A DNA stretch of 64,000 nucleotides, from contig CAVWFQ010000010.1 of assembly GCA_963754335.1 (NCBI GenBank), positions 992,001-1,056,000 of the forward strand, read 5' to 3'. The position numbers were made by a program, and so were the translations under genes. This DNA comes from JBBSDP01 sp963754335. Lineage in GTDB: Bacteria > Planctomycetota > Phycisphaerae > Tepidisphaerales > Tepidisphaeraceae. Of the stretch, positions 29,994 through 38,647 are shown piece by piece. The notes beneath the pieces are model-generated. The model ran no database searches and was not told where the DNA came from. It saw only the letters and a program-made list of their open reading frames with translations. The first letter of the stretch is position 1, and every line of letters begins with the position of its first letter.

Positions 29994-30848
29994 TTACTGC
30001 CTGATCGAAGTGTCCCACAACCAATTTGTTGCCAGCGCGGCGGCGTCCGCGTCCGCCCCTTCCGGCCGATCGTTGTGATCCGAAATGGGTAACCGAACGA
30101 TTTCTTTCGGACCGGCGTATGCGTCAACAACCATCTGCTGAAACCTCGGCGGCACGACGCTGTCACGGCCGGCGAGAATAAAGACCGCGGGAGCCGTGAC
30201 ATGGCGGCTATTAGCAATACTGTCCAACTCAGAGGGGATGGCCATCGCGATCGGGCCGGCGGCCAGCCAGAGATTCCACCAACCATATCGACCGAGAATA
30301 AGGCGGCGCAACGGCGGCGGGTTGTGAAGAACGATGCCGGCGACTGAACGATTCGCCGCGACGAAGAGCGCCGCCGCGGTGCCAAGGCTGGTGCCGCTGA
30401 CAAAAATCGGCCGGCCCGACGCGTGGACCGCCAGCGCATCGTACGCCGCCAGCGCCGCCGGGGGGATCGATTTCAGTTTCGCCGGACCAGTCGATTGACC
30501 GTAGCCGGGATAATTGACGCCCCACACCTCGACCGGATGGTCGCCCCATTCCTCCGCGACCATCGCCGATTCATATTCGCCGCGCGAGGCATTGCCGACG
30601 AAATTGAGAACGAACGCCTGCGGCTCAGACGCCTGCGCGCCGTGAGCGCGGGCGGTCCAGATTTCGACCTTCCCGCTCGGAGCCGTTGCGTCCGGCCCAT
30701 GGGTAATGCCGGGCATCGTGACCGGCTCGGTGCTCGGATAAAGGATCAATCGGTCCGCGCAGCCGCCGAAAGTCATCAGTGCAATGTAACCGCAGAAGAG
30801 CAACGAGAGGACGACGCGCCGGCGACGTTTGCGTACTGAGATGGCCAT
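29994..30848 (-). CDS. Alpha/beta hydrolase with N-terminal anchor
   Basis: 284 residues. An N-terminal membrane segment ending in GGCADRL may be a lipoprotein signal. The hydrolase fold has VWGVNYPGYGQSTGP, nucleophile elbow VSGTSLGTAAALF, FILAGRDSVVPPRFQQ (acid) and a C-terminal ISDHNDRPEG (His). It resembles the BEM46/YqkD-like serine hydrolases. Substrate unknown. Confidence 0.78.
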   Translation of the reverse strand: MAISVRKRRRRVVLSLLFCGYIALMTFGGCADRLILYPSTEPVTMPGITHGPDATAPSGKVEIWTARAHGAQASEPQAFVLNFVGNASRGEYESAMVAEEWGDHPVEVWGVNYPGYGQSTGPAKLKSIPPAALAAYDALAVHASGRPIFVSGTSLGTAAALFVAANRSVAGIVLHNPPPLRRLILGRYGWWNLWLAAGPIAMAIPSELDSIANSRHVTAPAVFILAGRDSVVPPRFQQMVVDAYAGPKEIVRLPISDHNDRPEGADADAAALATNWLWDTSIRQ

Positions 30849-30860
30849 TTTGCTCGGTTC

Positions 30861-30996
30861 GTAGTGCGGCCTTCAGGCCGTTTCTTCGTTCGACGTTCGA
30901 TGTTGAGTGTGGGATATTCGATGTTCGCTTTATCAATATCCGTCGGATATGCGAACATCGAACGTCGAAACGAATACGGGCTGAAGCCCGCACTAC
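30861..30996. repeat. Nested palindromic repeat: GTAGTGCGG arms around TTCGATGTTCG arms
   Basis: The outer arms GTAGTGCGGCCTTCAGGCCG (30861) and its near complement ending CGCACTAC (30996) enclose inner arms TTCGACGTTCGATGTT and AACATCGAACGTCGAA. Two repeat families are thus stacked in one palindrome. It lies between the divergent hydrolase start and the ndk end. Confidence 0.75.
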
Positions 30997-31000
30997 AAAC

Positions 31001-31471
31001 CTACTCCGGCGTTCCCTTGCTCACATCGTAGACCCAGCCTCGCGAGGCGGGTTGCCAGTCGAGCAGTTCCTCGGGCTTGAAGAAGAGACCCAACTCGCGC
31101 GCGGCGCTTTCGGGCGAGTCCGAGCCGTGGATGAGGTTGAAGGTATTGCTGATGCCGTAATCCCCGCGGATGGTGCCCGGTTCGGCCTTGGAGCCGAAGG
31201 TGGCGCCCATCATTTTCCGCGAAACCGCGATCGCATCTTTGCCCTCCAGCACGATGACGAGGACCGGCGAGCTGGTCATAAACCGCACGAGCCCGGGATA
31301 AAAGGGTTTGCCCTTGTGCGGCTCGTAATGCGTTTCTGCCAGCGTCTGCGGAATCTTCATGAACTTGATCGCGGCGATCTGAAATCCCTTCTTCTCGAAG
31401 CGGGTGATGATTTCGCCACACAGTCCGCGCTGCACGGCATCGGGTTTTAGGATGATGAGAGTGCGTTCCAT
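31001..31471 (-). CDS. ndk: Nucleoside diphosphate kinase
   Basis: Transfers the gamma phosphate between nucleoside triphosphates and diphosphates. 156 residues. It has MERTLIILKPDAVQRGLCGE, the RFMTSSPVLVIVLEGKDAI strand, GATFGSKAEPGTIRGDY, and the phospho-His site SNTFNLIHGSDSPESA. Slightly longer than the usual 140-150. Confidence 0.96.
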   Translation of the reverse strand: MERTLIILKPDAVQRGLCGEIITRFEKKGFQIAAIKFMKIPQTLAETHYEPHKGKPFYPGLVRFMTSSPVLVIVLEGKDAIAVSRKMMGATFGSKAEPGTIRGDYGISNTFNLIHGSDSPESAARELGLFFKPEELLDWQPASRGWVYDVSKGTPE

Positions 31472-31494
31472 GGGCGGAAGTTATAGCGAGTACG

Positions 31495-31588
31495 GTGTCA
31501 GTTGTCAGTGGCCTGTCCTGAGCCTGTCGAAGGGTCCGTTGTCCATTGCAATAGGACCACTGACAACTGACAACGGACCACGGACATC
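31495..31588. repeat. Palindromic repeat, GTCAGTTGTC family with CCTGTCGAAGG core
   Basis: GTCAGTTGTCAGTGG pairs with CCACTGACAACTGAC. The interior holds CCTGTCCTGAGCCTGTCGAA, a core seen in many unrelated bacterial genomes. It sits between ndk and cysH. Confidence 0.75.
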
Positions 31589-31591
31589 CGT

Positions 31592-32335
31592 TCAGATTTG
31601 CGCCGAATCGAGTGAATTGGTGAGATTGATCCCGCACTCCACCTTGCCCGATTTGGCCCAGCGGCCCGCGCGGGGATTTTCGAAATCGGTGACGACGTCG
31701 GTGCAGGAAAGCGGATTACAGCCAATCGAGAGATATCCCTTTTCGTAAAGCGGGTGATACGGAAGGTCATGCCGTTTCATGTAGGCGTAGATTTCGCGGC
31801 CGGTCCACTTCAGCAGCGGAGAGATGGCGTAAAGGTCGTAGCGCTCGGAGTATTCGACGATGCCAGTTCCCTGACGATGCTCGGTCTGATTTCCGCGAAT
31901 GCCACGAAGCCAGGCTTTGGGCCGCAGTTCCTTCATGGCACGATTCATCGGCTCATTCTTATTCGCGGCGCAGCAGGCCGTCACATCCTGACGAAATTGT
32001 GGATTCTCTTCCCCGGCCTGCCTGAGCCACGCAATGGGATCGTTGCGGGTGCGATAAGTCCAGACATTGAGGTTGAACCGCTTTCGCAGCTCTTCCATGA
32101 ACGTATGCGTTTCGGGAAAGAGGAATCCGGTATTGATGAAAATGATCTTGATGTCGGGAATGACCCGCGTTGCCATGTGGATCAACAGGGCCGACTCGGC
32201 GCCGAAGGACGATGTCATCACCAGATCAGGCGCGAATTGTGCGGCGGCCCAGGAGACGATTTTCTCCGGCTCTGCCACAGCGAATGCTTCGTTCAGAACC
32301 TTCGTATCGAAAATGGTTTCGTTTGCCACCGTCAT
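31592..32335 (-). CDS. cysH: Phosphoadenylyl-sulfate (PAPS/APS) reductase
   Basis: Reduces activated sulfate to sulfite. 247 residues of the PP-loop ATPase-like fold: TSSFGAESALLIHMATRVIP, FINTGFLFPETHTFMEELRK, and LRGIRGNQTEHRQG. Cys pairs DVTACCAANK and GCNPLSC suggest a 4Fe-4S APS-reductase type, although the second pair is C-X4-C rather than C-X2-C. With cysC nearby the true substrate, APS or PAPS, is uncertain. First gene of the sulfur block. Confidence 0.88.
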   Translation of the reverse strand: MTVANETIFDTKVLNEAFAVAEPEKIVSWAAAQFAPDLVMTSSFGAESALLIHMATRVIPDIKIIFINTGFLFPETHTFMEELRKRFNLNVWTYRTRNDPIAWLRQAGEENPQFRQDVTACCAANKNEPMNRAMKELRPKAWLRGIRGNQTEHRQGTGIVEYSERYDLYAISPLLKWTGREIYAYMKRHDLPYHPLYEKGYLSIGCNPLSCTDVVTDFENPRAGRWAKSGKVECGINLTNSLDSAQI

Positions 32336-32348
32336 CTACGATTCGTTT

Positions 32349-33227
32349 TCACCTCGCGTCGATCCGCCCACGACTATTATTGCAGGCCACAGTCAACTTA
32401 TCGAAAAACTCCCGTGGAATGCGCCGGCCATTGGCGGTGCCCAGGTCGATGTCCTTCTTATTGCCGCCGTGGAAGTCACTTCCGCCGGTCTTCAGCAGGC
32501 CGAACCGGTCGGCAAGGCCGGAATATTTCTCGACCAGTTCGGCGTTGTGGTCGCTGTGGATGACTTCAAGGCCGGCCAGGCCCATATCCTTACAATCCTT
32601 TAATACGCGTTGGAGCTGAGCATCGTTCTCGGTGCGGAGCTGGACCGGGTGAGCGAGGACCGGAAGGCCTCCCGACCGGTGAACCAGATCGAACGCCTCG
32701 CGCGGGGGAATTCGCTCCTTGTCAAAATAGGCGGCGCCGCCCTGCCCCAGATATTTATCGAACGCCTGCTTGATCGAGTTTACGTACCCTTTCCGGTTCA
32801 AAATCGCCGCGATATGGGGCCGGCCGACGACCGCGCCGTTGGCTTCATCTTCCAGCTCCTTCATCGTGATCGAGACGCCCAGCTCATTGAGCCGGCGGAT
32901 GATGCGCGGGTTGCGATCGTCGCGGGCCGCGATGAGTCGGCGCGTCAGATCGTGCAGGATTTCGCTATCCGGATCGACGCCATACCCGAGCAAATGCATC
33001 GTGCCCGGCGGGCCGTATTCGCAACTGATCTCGATGGCAGGAAGGAAATCGATCCCCAGCCGCTTTGCCTCGCCGGCGGCCTCGGCGATGCCGCCGATCG
33101 TGTCGTGGTCGGTGAGAGCCAGCGCGCTCAGACCGTTTTTCTGCGCAAGACGAACGACTTCGGCCGGTGGCAATGTGCCGTCGGAGGCGGTGGAATGGCA
33201 GTGAAGATCGACGAATTGACTCGGCAT
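32349..33227 (-). CDS. PHP-domain phosphoesterase (RNase AM/TrpH type)
   Basis: 292 residues. The metal ligands HCHSTASDG, LTDHDTIGG, the middle EISCEY, HPVQ and GGSDFHGGN are all present. The family includes 5'-3' exonucleases (RNase AM) and 3',5'-nucleotide bisphosphate phosphatases that remove pAp. The pAp activity would fit its place between cysH and cysC, since pAp is the by-product of PAPS reduction. That link is inference. Confidence 0.87.
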   Translation of the reverse strand: MPSQFVDLHCHSTASDGTLPPAEVVRLAQKNGLSALALTDHDTIGGIAEAAGEAKRLGIDFLPAIEISCEYGPPGTMHLLGYGVDPDSEILHDLTRRLIAARDDRNPRIIRRLNELGVSITMKELEDEANGAVVGRPHIAAILNRKGYVNSIKQAFDKYLGQGGAAYFDKERIPPREAFDLVHRSGGLPVLAHPVQLRTENDAQLQRVLKDCKDMGLAGLEVIHSDHNAELVEKYSGLADRFGLLKTGGSDFHGGNKKDIDLGTANGRRIPREFFDKLTVACNNSRGRIDAR

Positions 33228-33239
33228 AATTCGAAGGGA

Positions 33240-33334
33240 ATTTGCCGCGGATCAACGCAGATGAACGCGGATCAGAAGAAAAGCCCAATCTGCTCTTGCA
33301 TGATCCGCGTTCATCCGCGTTCATCCGCGGCTAT
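33240..33334. repeat. Palindromic repeat, CCGCGGATCA family
   Basis: GCCGCGGATCAACGCAGATG and AACGCGGATCAGAAG face GATCCGCGTTCATCCGCG and TTCATCCGCGGC. Related copies lie at 55847-55935 and 58640-58672. It lies between the PHP gene and cysC. Confidence 0.75.
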
Positions 33335-33336
33335 TT

Positions 33337-33960
33337 TTACGCTTCCAAGTATCCGCCTTTTTCAAGATAGGCGACGATCTGCTCGGCGGCGGCTTGCGGC
33401 GTGGAGGACTCGGTTTCGATCGTCATCTCAGGCCTTTCCGGCGCTTCGTAGGGATCGTCAATTCCGGTGAATCCCATTCCTTTCCCGGCTGCCACCGCGG
33501 CACGCGCTTTCTTGTAAAGGCCTTTGGGATCGCGCTTCTCGGCGCCGGCGAGCGAAACGTTGATGTACACCTCGATGAACTCGCCCGGCTTGCCGCCGGC
33601 TCGAACGGCGTCACGGTCCTTCTTGTACGGGCTTATGAAACTGGTGATCGCGATGACCCCGGCATCGGCGAAGAGTCGGGCGACTTCTCCAATCCGGCGG
33701 ATGTTTTCCGTCCGGTCTTCGGCGCTGAAACCCAGGTTCTTATTCAGGCCCATGCGGATGTTATCGCCGTCCAGACGGTAGGCGTGCTTCTTCTTGTGCA
33801 GAAGCATCTGCTCGACAATACAGGCGATCGTCGATTTGCCGCTGGCAGACAACCCAGTCATCCAGACGATGACGCCCTTCTGATTCAGAAGCGTCTGCCG
33901 CTCCGAACGTGAAACAGCGCCCTCGTGCCACGTAATATTCGTCGCTTTCTGTTCAGCCAT
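33337..33960 (-). CDS. cysC: Adenylyl-sulfate kinase
   Basis: Phosphorylates APS to PAPS with ATP. 207 residues, the usual length. P-loop GLSASGKSTIACIVEQML, RLDGDNIRMGLNKNLGFS, and TSFISPYKKDRDAVR are diagnostic. It precedes cysK in the same direction. Confidence 0.95.
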   Translation of the reverse strand: MAEQKATNITWHEGAVSRSERQTLLNQKGVIVWMTGLSASGKSTIACIVEQMLLHKKKHAYRLDGDNIRMGLNKNLGFSAEDRTENIRRIGEVARLFADAGVIAITSFISPYKKDRDAVRAGGKPGEFIEVYINVSLAGAEKRDPKGLYKKARAAVAAGKGMGFTGIDDPYEAPERPEMTIETESSTPQAAAEQIVAYLEKGGYLEA

Positions 33961-34006
33961 CCTGCTTTTTCCTTTTCACTTTTTACTTTTTCCTTTTTCC
34001 TTCTCT

Positions 34007-34969
34007 TCACTCTTCGTCGAACAACGGCGTGCTCAGATAGCGCTCGCCGAAGCTGCACATGATCGTGACGATCAATTTCCCTTTGTTTTCCGGTCGCGCC
34101 GCGACCTTCGCGGCCGCGGCCATGTTTCCGCCGGAACTGATGCCCCCGAAAATCCCCTCTTCCTTGGCCAGACGTCGCGCCCATTCGAACGCTTCCTCGT
34201 CGGTCACCTGGATGACTTCGTCAACAATAGCAATGTGCAGGTTGCCTGGCACGAAGCCGGCGCCGATCCCCTGAATCTTGTGACGGCCCGGCTTGATCGG
34301 CTCGTGGTGCATCGTCTGCGTGATGACCGGCGAGGTCACCGGCTCGACCGCGATTGCCTTGAAACTCGGCTTGCGCGGTTTGATCACCTCGGAAACTCCC
34401 GTGATCGTGCCACCCGGTCCCGACGCCGGATACGAGAATATCGACCTTGCCATCGGTGTCCTGCCAGATTTCCTCGGCGGTCGTCTTGCGATGGATTTCC
34501 GGGTTGGCGGGATTCTCAAACTGCTGAGGCATGAAACTCTTCTTGTGCTCTTTGAGAATCTGCTTCGCCTTCTCGATCGACCCGCGCATTCCCTCGGCGG
34601 CAGGAGTCAATACGACCTGCGCCCCAGCGCCTTGAGGAGTCGCCGACGCTCAACGCTCATTGACTCGGGCATGGTAAGAATCAGCTTGTATCCCTTGGCG
34701 GCGCAGACAAACGCCAGCGCAATGCCGGTGTTGCCACTGGTCGGCTCGACGATCACCGTGTCGCGATCGATCTTCCCTTCGCGCTCGGCGGCTTCGATCA
34801 TGGCCACGCCGATGCGATCCTTCACGCTCGCCAGCGGATTGAAGAATTCGCACTTGGCCAGGACGATCGCCTGATCTTTGGGGATCAGGCGGTTGATGCG
34901 CACCAGCGGCGTGCCGCCGATGGTTTCAGTGATGTCGTTGAAAATCCGGCCTTGGGGTTTTAAGGGCAT
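34007..34969 (-). CDS. cysK: Cysteine synthase A, two frame breaks
   Basis: PLP enzyme joining O-acetylserine and sulfide to cysteine. About 320 residues. The first frame has IGGTPLVRINRLI, NPLASVKDRIGVAMIEAAER (PLP Lys) and VEPTSGNTGIALAFV. It breaks at about 34620-34630 into LTPAAEGMRGSIEKAKQIL. It breaks at about 34410-34420 into SGPGGTITGVSEVIKPRKPS. Removing one G from GGG at the second site restores VGTGGTITG. The C-terminus has EGIFGGISSGGNMAAA. Both breaks look like indel errors in an otherwise normal enzyme. Confidence 0.92.
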
Positions 34970-34974
34970 TGAAA

Positions 34975-35214
34975 TTACCTCGAAGTCGATCGACGCAGTT
35001 CCGATTCATTCATCGGCCGCACGCTGGTTACCAGAAGCATATCTACAACTTCGATGAGCATGTCGGCATTCAACAGCGAAATTGTGCGGCCAATGGGTGA
35101 AAGAGTAACGAATTCCGAATTTAATATCGCGAACATGCGGCCATCAGCGCAATGGATCGCGAAAGGTTGAAACGGCTGCGCACCGGAAAACTTTCTGAAC
35201 TGCTCGACGGTCAT
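34975..35214 (-). CDS. Small protein, paralogue of the next gene
   Basis: 79 residues from MTVEQFRKFSGAQPFQPFAI. The pattern FxxxxxAxPFxPFxI-x-x-DG is shared with the neighbour at 35222-35464, with a similar LSPIGRTISLLN / ITEIDDVQVA ending. No known function. It lies between cysK and the JAMM gene with only 7-base gaps, so it belongs to the same transcript. Confidence 0.6.
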   Translation of the reverse strand: MTVEQFRKFSGAQPFQPFAIHCADGRMFAILNSEFVTLSPIGRTISLLNADMLIEVVDMLLVTSVRPMNESELRRSTSR

Positions 35215-35221
35215 GGGGAGC

Positions 35222-35464
35222 CTATCGACGTCGCCTCGGATTCCTGCGGCGGCCAGAAGTTGCCACCTGAACGTCGTCAATTTCCGTTATATCGATCGTT
35301 TCGGTCGTATCTTCCGGAGTCGAATAAAAGATTCGGTCGCGCGTTGGAAAACGACCGAGAAATTCGGGCCGGTCAATGCGAATGACCTTCCCCCCATGCG
35401 TCAGAATTTCGAAGGGCTTGAACGGCCGCGCCGCGTGAAGCGATTCTAACTTTTCGTAAAGCAT
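35222..35464 (-). CDS. Small protein, paralogue of the previous gene
   Basis: 80 residues from MLYEKLESLHAARPFKPFEI, THGGKVIRIDRPEFLGRF. The same ARPFKPFEI core as the neighbour indicates a tandem duplication. The C-terminus is very basic (RRRNPRRRR). Function unknown; one base separates it from the JAMM gene. Confidence 0.6.
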   Translation of the reverse strand: MLYEKLESLHAARPFKPFEILTHGGKVIRIDRPEFLGRFPTRDRIFYSTPEDTTETIDITEIDDVQVATSGRRRNPRRRR

Positions 35465-35465
35465 T

Positions 35466-35927
35466 CTATTCCTCTGCCGGCATCTTAACTTGAGGCCCTC
35501 CAGCAACAACCTCCTGCTTCGCGAAGACTTTCGTTGCAGGATCGAGCATCCAGCTCGTCATATCCGCCGGCTTTCCCGACAAAATGGAAACGATCACATA
35601 ACTGAACGTTTCCCATGCGTGCTCGCGATCGTACTCGCTGGGCCGTGCAGGATGATCCGGATGACTGTGGTAGAAGCCCAGGAGCTTCTTTCCCTGCTTC
35701 TCGGCGGCACGTTCGGCCTTGAGCTGCTGAAGCGGATCGATCGAAAAGCGATGGTACTGCTCATCAGCCTCGAATGCATTACGGCCTGGCTCAAGCTCTT
35801 CGACAACTCGCGAACCGTTCTCGTGGCCAATAAGCATTCCGCAGCATTCGTTGGGAAACGCGGCGACGCCTTCCGCTTCAATGCGGCGGCGCAATTCATC
35901 CGGCAAAATCAGCACGCCCGGTGTCAT
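35466..35927 (-). CDS. JAMM/MPN+ metalloprotease (Mov34/Mec family)
   Basis: 153 residues. The zinc site is HSHPDHPARPSEYD (HxHP...SxxD), with the general base Glu in FPNECCGMLIG. Mec+ family members release cysteine from a ubiquitin-like sulfur carrier protein (CysO-Cys). Its ATG overlaps the cysM stop as ATGA, so the two are translated together. This supports a carrier-protein route to cysteine; the carrier itself is not seen nearby. Confidence 0.9.
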   Translation of the reverse strand: MTPGVLILPDELRRRIEAEGVAAFPNECCGMLIGHENGSRVVEELEPGRNAFEADEQYHRFSIDPLQQLKAERAAEKQGKKLLGFYHSHPDHPARPSEYDREHAWETFSYVIVSILSGKPADMTSWMLDPATKVFAKQEVVAGGPQVKMPAEE

Positions 35928-36889
35928 GGCCAGATCTCAGCTTGTGACGACGCTTCGGTCCAGAAACTTTCGGAGAGATATTTCGAAGCCGAATCGCAGA
36001 AAATAGTGACCACGACCCCTTCGCTCAACTCAGCGGCAACTTGCCGGGCTGCCTCGAAATTTGCTCCCGAGGAAACTCCCACCAGCAATCCCTCTTCACG
36101 CGCGAGGCGGAGGACTTGCCGATGCGCATCTTCCGTTGAAATCTCAATCTGCGCATCCGCCAGTTTCGGATCGTAAATGCCGGGAACGAGCGCTGTCGGC
36201 ATGTGCTTGAGACCCTCAAGCCCATGCAGCGGACCATCCGGCTGCATGCTGATGCAACGAATTTTCGGATTCAATTCCCGCAATCGTCGGGCGACGCCCA
36301 TAAAGGTACCGCTCGTGCCGAGCCCGGTCACGAAATGGGTGATCCGGCCTTCGGTCTGCCGCCAGATTTCCATAGCGGTCGTTTCGTAATGTGCCCGCCA
36401 ATTAGAGTCGTTGTTATACTGATCAGGATAAAAATAGCGCCCGGGGTTCTGGGCCACGAGGTCGCGTACGTAGCGCTGGGCGACATCCGTTCCGCCGGTC
36501 GGATCCGTCAGAATCAACTCGGCTCCCTGGGCGATCAGGCACTGCTTCCGCTCCATGCTCGCATTTTTGGGAAGCGCAAGTTTTACGGTGTATCCGCGTT
36601 CCGCGCCGATCATCGCATAGGCAATTCCGGTGTTGCCGCTGGTGGCGTCGATGATGATCCGGTCGCGCGTGAGCAAACCGCGCCGCTCCCCGTCGAGAAT
36701 CATGTTCAGCGCGGCCCGGTCCTTGATGCTTCCGCCGGGGTTGTACCACTCGGCCTTGGCGTAAATCTCCACCGGCGCCAGATCAGCCGCCACACGGCGA
36801 AAGCTCAGCAGCGGCGTATTGCCGATGAGCTGCAACACCGAACGGGCTGAGGTCGCCGATGGAAAGGGAGACGTATCGGTCACGAGCAT
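35924..36889 (-). CDS. cysM: Cysteine synthase B family (O-phosphoserine or CysO-type)
   Basis: 321 residues. PLP Lys in NPGGSIKDRAALNMI, then IDATSGNTGIAYAMIGAERG, TGLGTSGTFMGVARRLREL, and EGLLVGVSSGANFEAAR. The C-terminus ends with an SxKYLSESFW motif rather than a CysK-type end. It is coupled to the JAMM protease by ATGA. In mycobacteria CysM uses O-phosphoserine and thiocarboxylated CysO; the same is inferred here. Confidence 0.92.
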   Translation of the reverse strand: MLVTDTSPFPSATSARSVLQLIGNTPLLSFRRVAADLAPVEIYAKAEWYNPGGSIKDRAALNMILDGERRGLLTRDRIIIDATSGNTGIAYAMIGAERGYTVKLALPKNASMERKQCLIAQGAELILTDPTGGTDVAQRYVRDLVAQNPGRYFYPDQYNNDSNWRAHYETTAMEIWRQTEGRITHFVTGLGTSGTFMGVARRLRELNPKIRCISMQPDGPLHGLEGLKHMPTALVPGIYDPKLADAQIEISTEDAHRQVLRLAREEGLLVGVSSGANFEAARQVAAELSEGVVVTIFCDSASKYLSESFWTEASSQAEIWP

Positions 36890-36967
36890 TTCCGAGGAAT
36901 CCTAGTGGGAACATGGATGGCGTTCAAACCCTGCTCGTTAAGGGGTTCGTAGGTACGGGCTTTCCTA

Positions 36968-37135
36968 AAGAGCCGCGCACGAAGTAAGCGGGATTGTTGC
37001 CCCGCTTTCCGAGTGCTTTCCCGCTTACTTCGTGCGCGGCTCTTTGAGGACAGCGGGATTGTTGCTCCGCTTTCCGAGTGCTTTCCCGCTTACTTCGTGC
37101 GCGGCTCCTTTGAGGAAAGCCCGCACTACGAACCG
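36968..37135. repeat. Composite palindrome, AGCCGCGCACGAAGTAAGCGGG family
   Basis: AGCCGCGCACGAAGTAAGCG at 36971 is followed by two reverse-complement copies at 37020-37041 and 37085-37106. A GCCCGCACTACG end at 37119-37130 belongs to the GTAGTGCGGGC family. That end gives the TAG stop of the thiF-like gene. A single arm recurs at 56019-56044. Confidence 0.78.
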
Positions 37136-38196
37136 ATGTATCGCGCATAAAGCGATCGGGCACGGTCAATATCGGTCACACCATGAACGATCAGCCGGCC
37201 ATCGGGGAAAAGGGTCAGGCGGACGCCTGGAGGGGAATCGAGTTGACAGCGGAGTAGATAGGGGGTTCGTTCGATCTTCCCGCATCCGAGAAGCCGCAAA
37301 GCGGCCTGGTTCAAATCGAATTTTGAACTATCGGGATTCCCATAACCGGATGCGGGACGAATCTGCACTGCATCGCGCCCGCAAAGCGATGCAGAATCGC
37401 TTATCGGCGCATCGAGAAAATCGAAACGATTCAATGCACAAGTTGGACAATCATCGCGCCTTGCGTCCGCAAGAGAAGTCGCACGGAAACGCGATGACCA
37501 TAGATCGAGCGAAATCAACTCCTCTTTGATGTTGACGGCCGCTCCGATGAGCAATTTGATCGCGGCGACGGCTTGCAACGACGCGACGACCCCGGCCGCC
37601 GGACCCAATACTCCGGCGGTATCGCATGTGGGAAGCTCGCCGGGCGCCGGCGGCTCCGGGAAAATGCAGCGGAGGCAGGCGGTTTCCCCCGGCCGAATCG
37701 TCATCATTCGTCCTTCGGTGCCGACACACGCACCGTAAATCCACGGCACGCCGTGCTTCACGGATACGTCATTCAGCAGATAACGCGTCACAACATTGTC
37801 TGTTCCATCGAGGATGAGATCCGGTCGCGTCGCGCCAGCCGACTCCAATCCCAAAATCCGCTCGACGTTGGCGCCGTTCAGGTCGGCGACCAGCGGCTCG
37901 ATCGAAACGGAGGAATTGATCGCGCGTAATCGTCGCGCGGCGGCAACCGCCTTGGGTGCGCCTTCTTTCGCGTCCGCTTCGTCAAAGAGAACCTGGCGCT
38001 GAAGATTGCTCCACTCCACGAGGTCGCGATCCACGATCGACAGGTATCCGATTCCCGCCCGGACCAGCGCATCGGCCAGCACGGTCCCCAGCGCTCCGCA
38101 TCCGATCAGGATCGCTCGCGCACGGCCAAGCCGCGCCTGGCCGGCAGGACCGATCTGTGGAAGCAGCGTTTGACGTTGATAGCGATCCGGCTGCAC
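37126..38196 (-). CDS. ThiF/MoeB-family E1-like adenylyltransferase
   Basis: About 356 residues from GTG 38196 (VQPDRYQRQTLLPQIG), preceded by GGAGAATC. The longer frame upstream overlaps the divergent ylbF gene. Motifs are IGCGALGTVLADALVRAGIG, RDLVEWSNLQRQVLF, and two CxxC pairs (CLRC, CPTC) for zinc. A C-terminal extension (VRLTLFPDGRLIVHGVTDID) is typical of planctomycete homologues. Such E1 enzymes adenylate the C-terminus of a sulfur carrier, matching the JAMM and cysM genes next door. Confidence 0.9.
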   Translation of the reverse strand: MQPDRYQRQTLLPQIGPAGQARLGRARAILIGCGALGTVLADALVRAGIGYLSIVDRDLVEWSNLQRQVLFDEADAKEGAPKAVAAARRLRAINSSVSIEPLVADLNGANVERILGLESAGATRPDLILDGTDNVVTRYLLNDVSVKHGVPWIYGACVGTEGRMMTIRPGETACLRCIFPEPPAPGELPTCDTAGVLGPAAGVVASLQAVAAIKLLIGAAVNIKEELISLDLWSSRFRATSLADARRDDCPTCALNRFDFLDAPISDSASLCGRDAVQIRPASGYGNPDSSKFDLNQAALRLLGCGKIERTPYLLRCQLDSPPGVRLTLFPDGRLIVHGVTDIDRARSLYARYIGS

Positions 38197-38257
38197 GATT
38201 CTCCGCTTGCCGCAATGACGGCTTCGCCTATAGTAGCCCCCACCAACGAGGAAAAAT

Positions 38258-38647
38258 ATGGCCGTCGACACACAACAACTCATGGACGAAGCCGGCAAGC
38301 TCGGGCAGCTCGTGGCGCAGCACCCGGCCGTCGCCCGCTACAAACAAGCGAAAAAATCAGTCGAGGAGGATCCCGAGGCGTCGCGCATGCTCGCCGAGCT
38401 CGATCGGCAGATCGAAGCGCTCAACCGCCAGGCGCAGAGCGGCTTGCAGCCGACCGACGCCCAGCAACAGCAGCTCGAGTCGCTGCAGAACCGGATCATC
38501 TCCCACATCAAGATCAAAGCGTTGAATATGGCCCAGGTCGATTTCATCGATCTGCTCCGCAAGATCACGCAGACGATCCAGCGGCCGCTCGCCGACGCCC
38601 CTGCCGGAGGCGGCGCTCCGAAGGCCAGCGGGATTGCCAAGGGATAA
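38258..38647 (+). CDS. YlbF/YmcA family (DUF964) protein
   Basis: 129 residues, mostly coiled helix: ELDRQIEALNRQAQSGLQPT and QQQQLESLQNRIISHIKIKA, with the family pattern for the C-terminal MAQVDFIDLLRKITQTI. In Bacillus relatives form the Y-complex that assists RNase Y; elsewhere the role is unknown. The TAA overlaps the next ATG. Confidence 0.78.
   Translation: MAVDTQQLMDEAGKLGQLVAQHPAVARYKQAKKSVEEDPEASRMLAELDRQIEALNRQAQSGLQPTDAQQQQLESLQNRIISHIKIKALNMAQVDFIDLLRKITQTIQRPLADAPAGGGAPKASGIAKG

Noticed and set aside
36924..37169. Frames through the AGCCGCGCACGAAG palindrome
   Set aside because: Sequence is wholly explained by the repeat.
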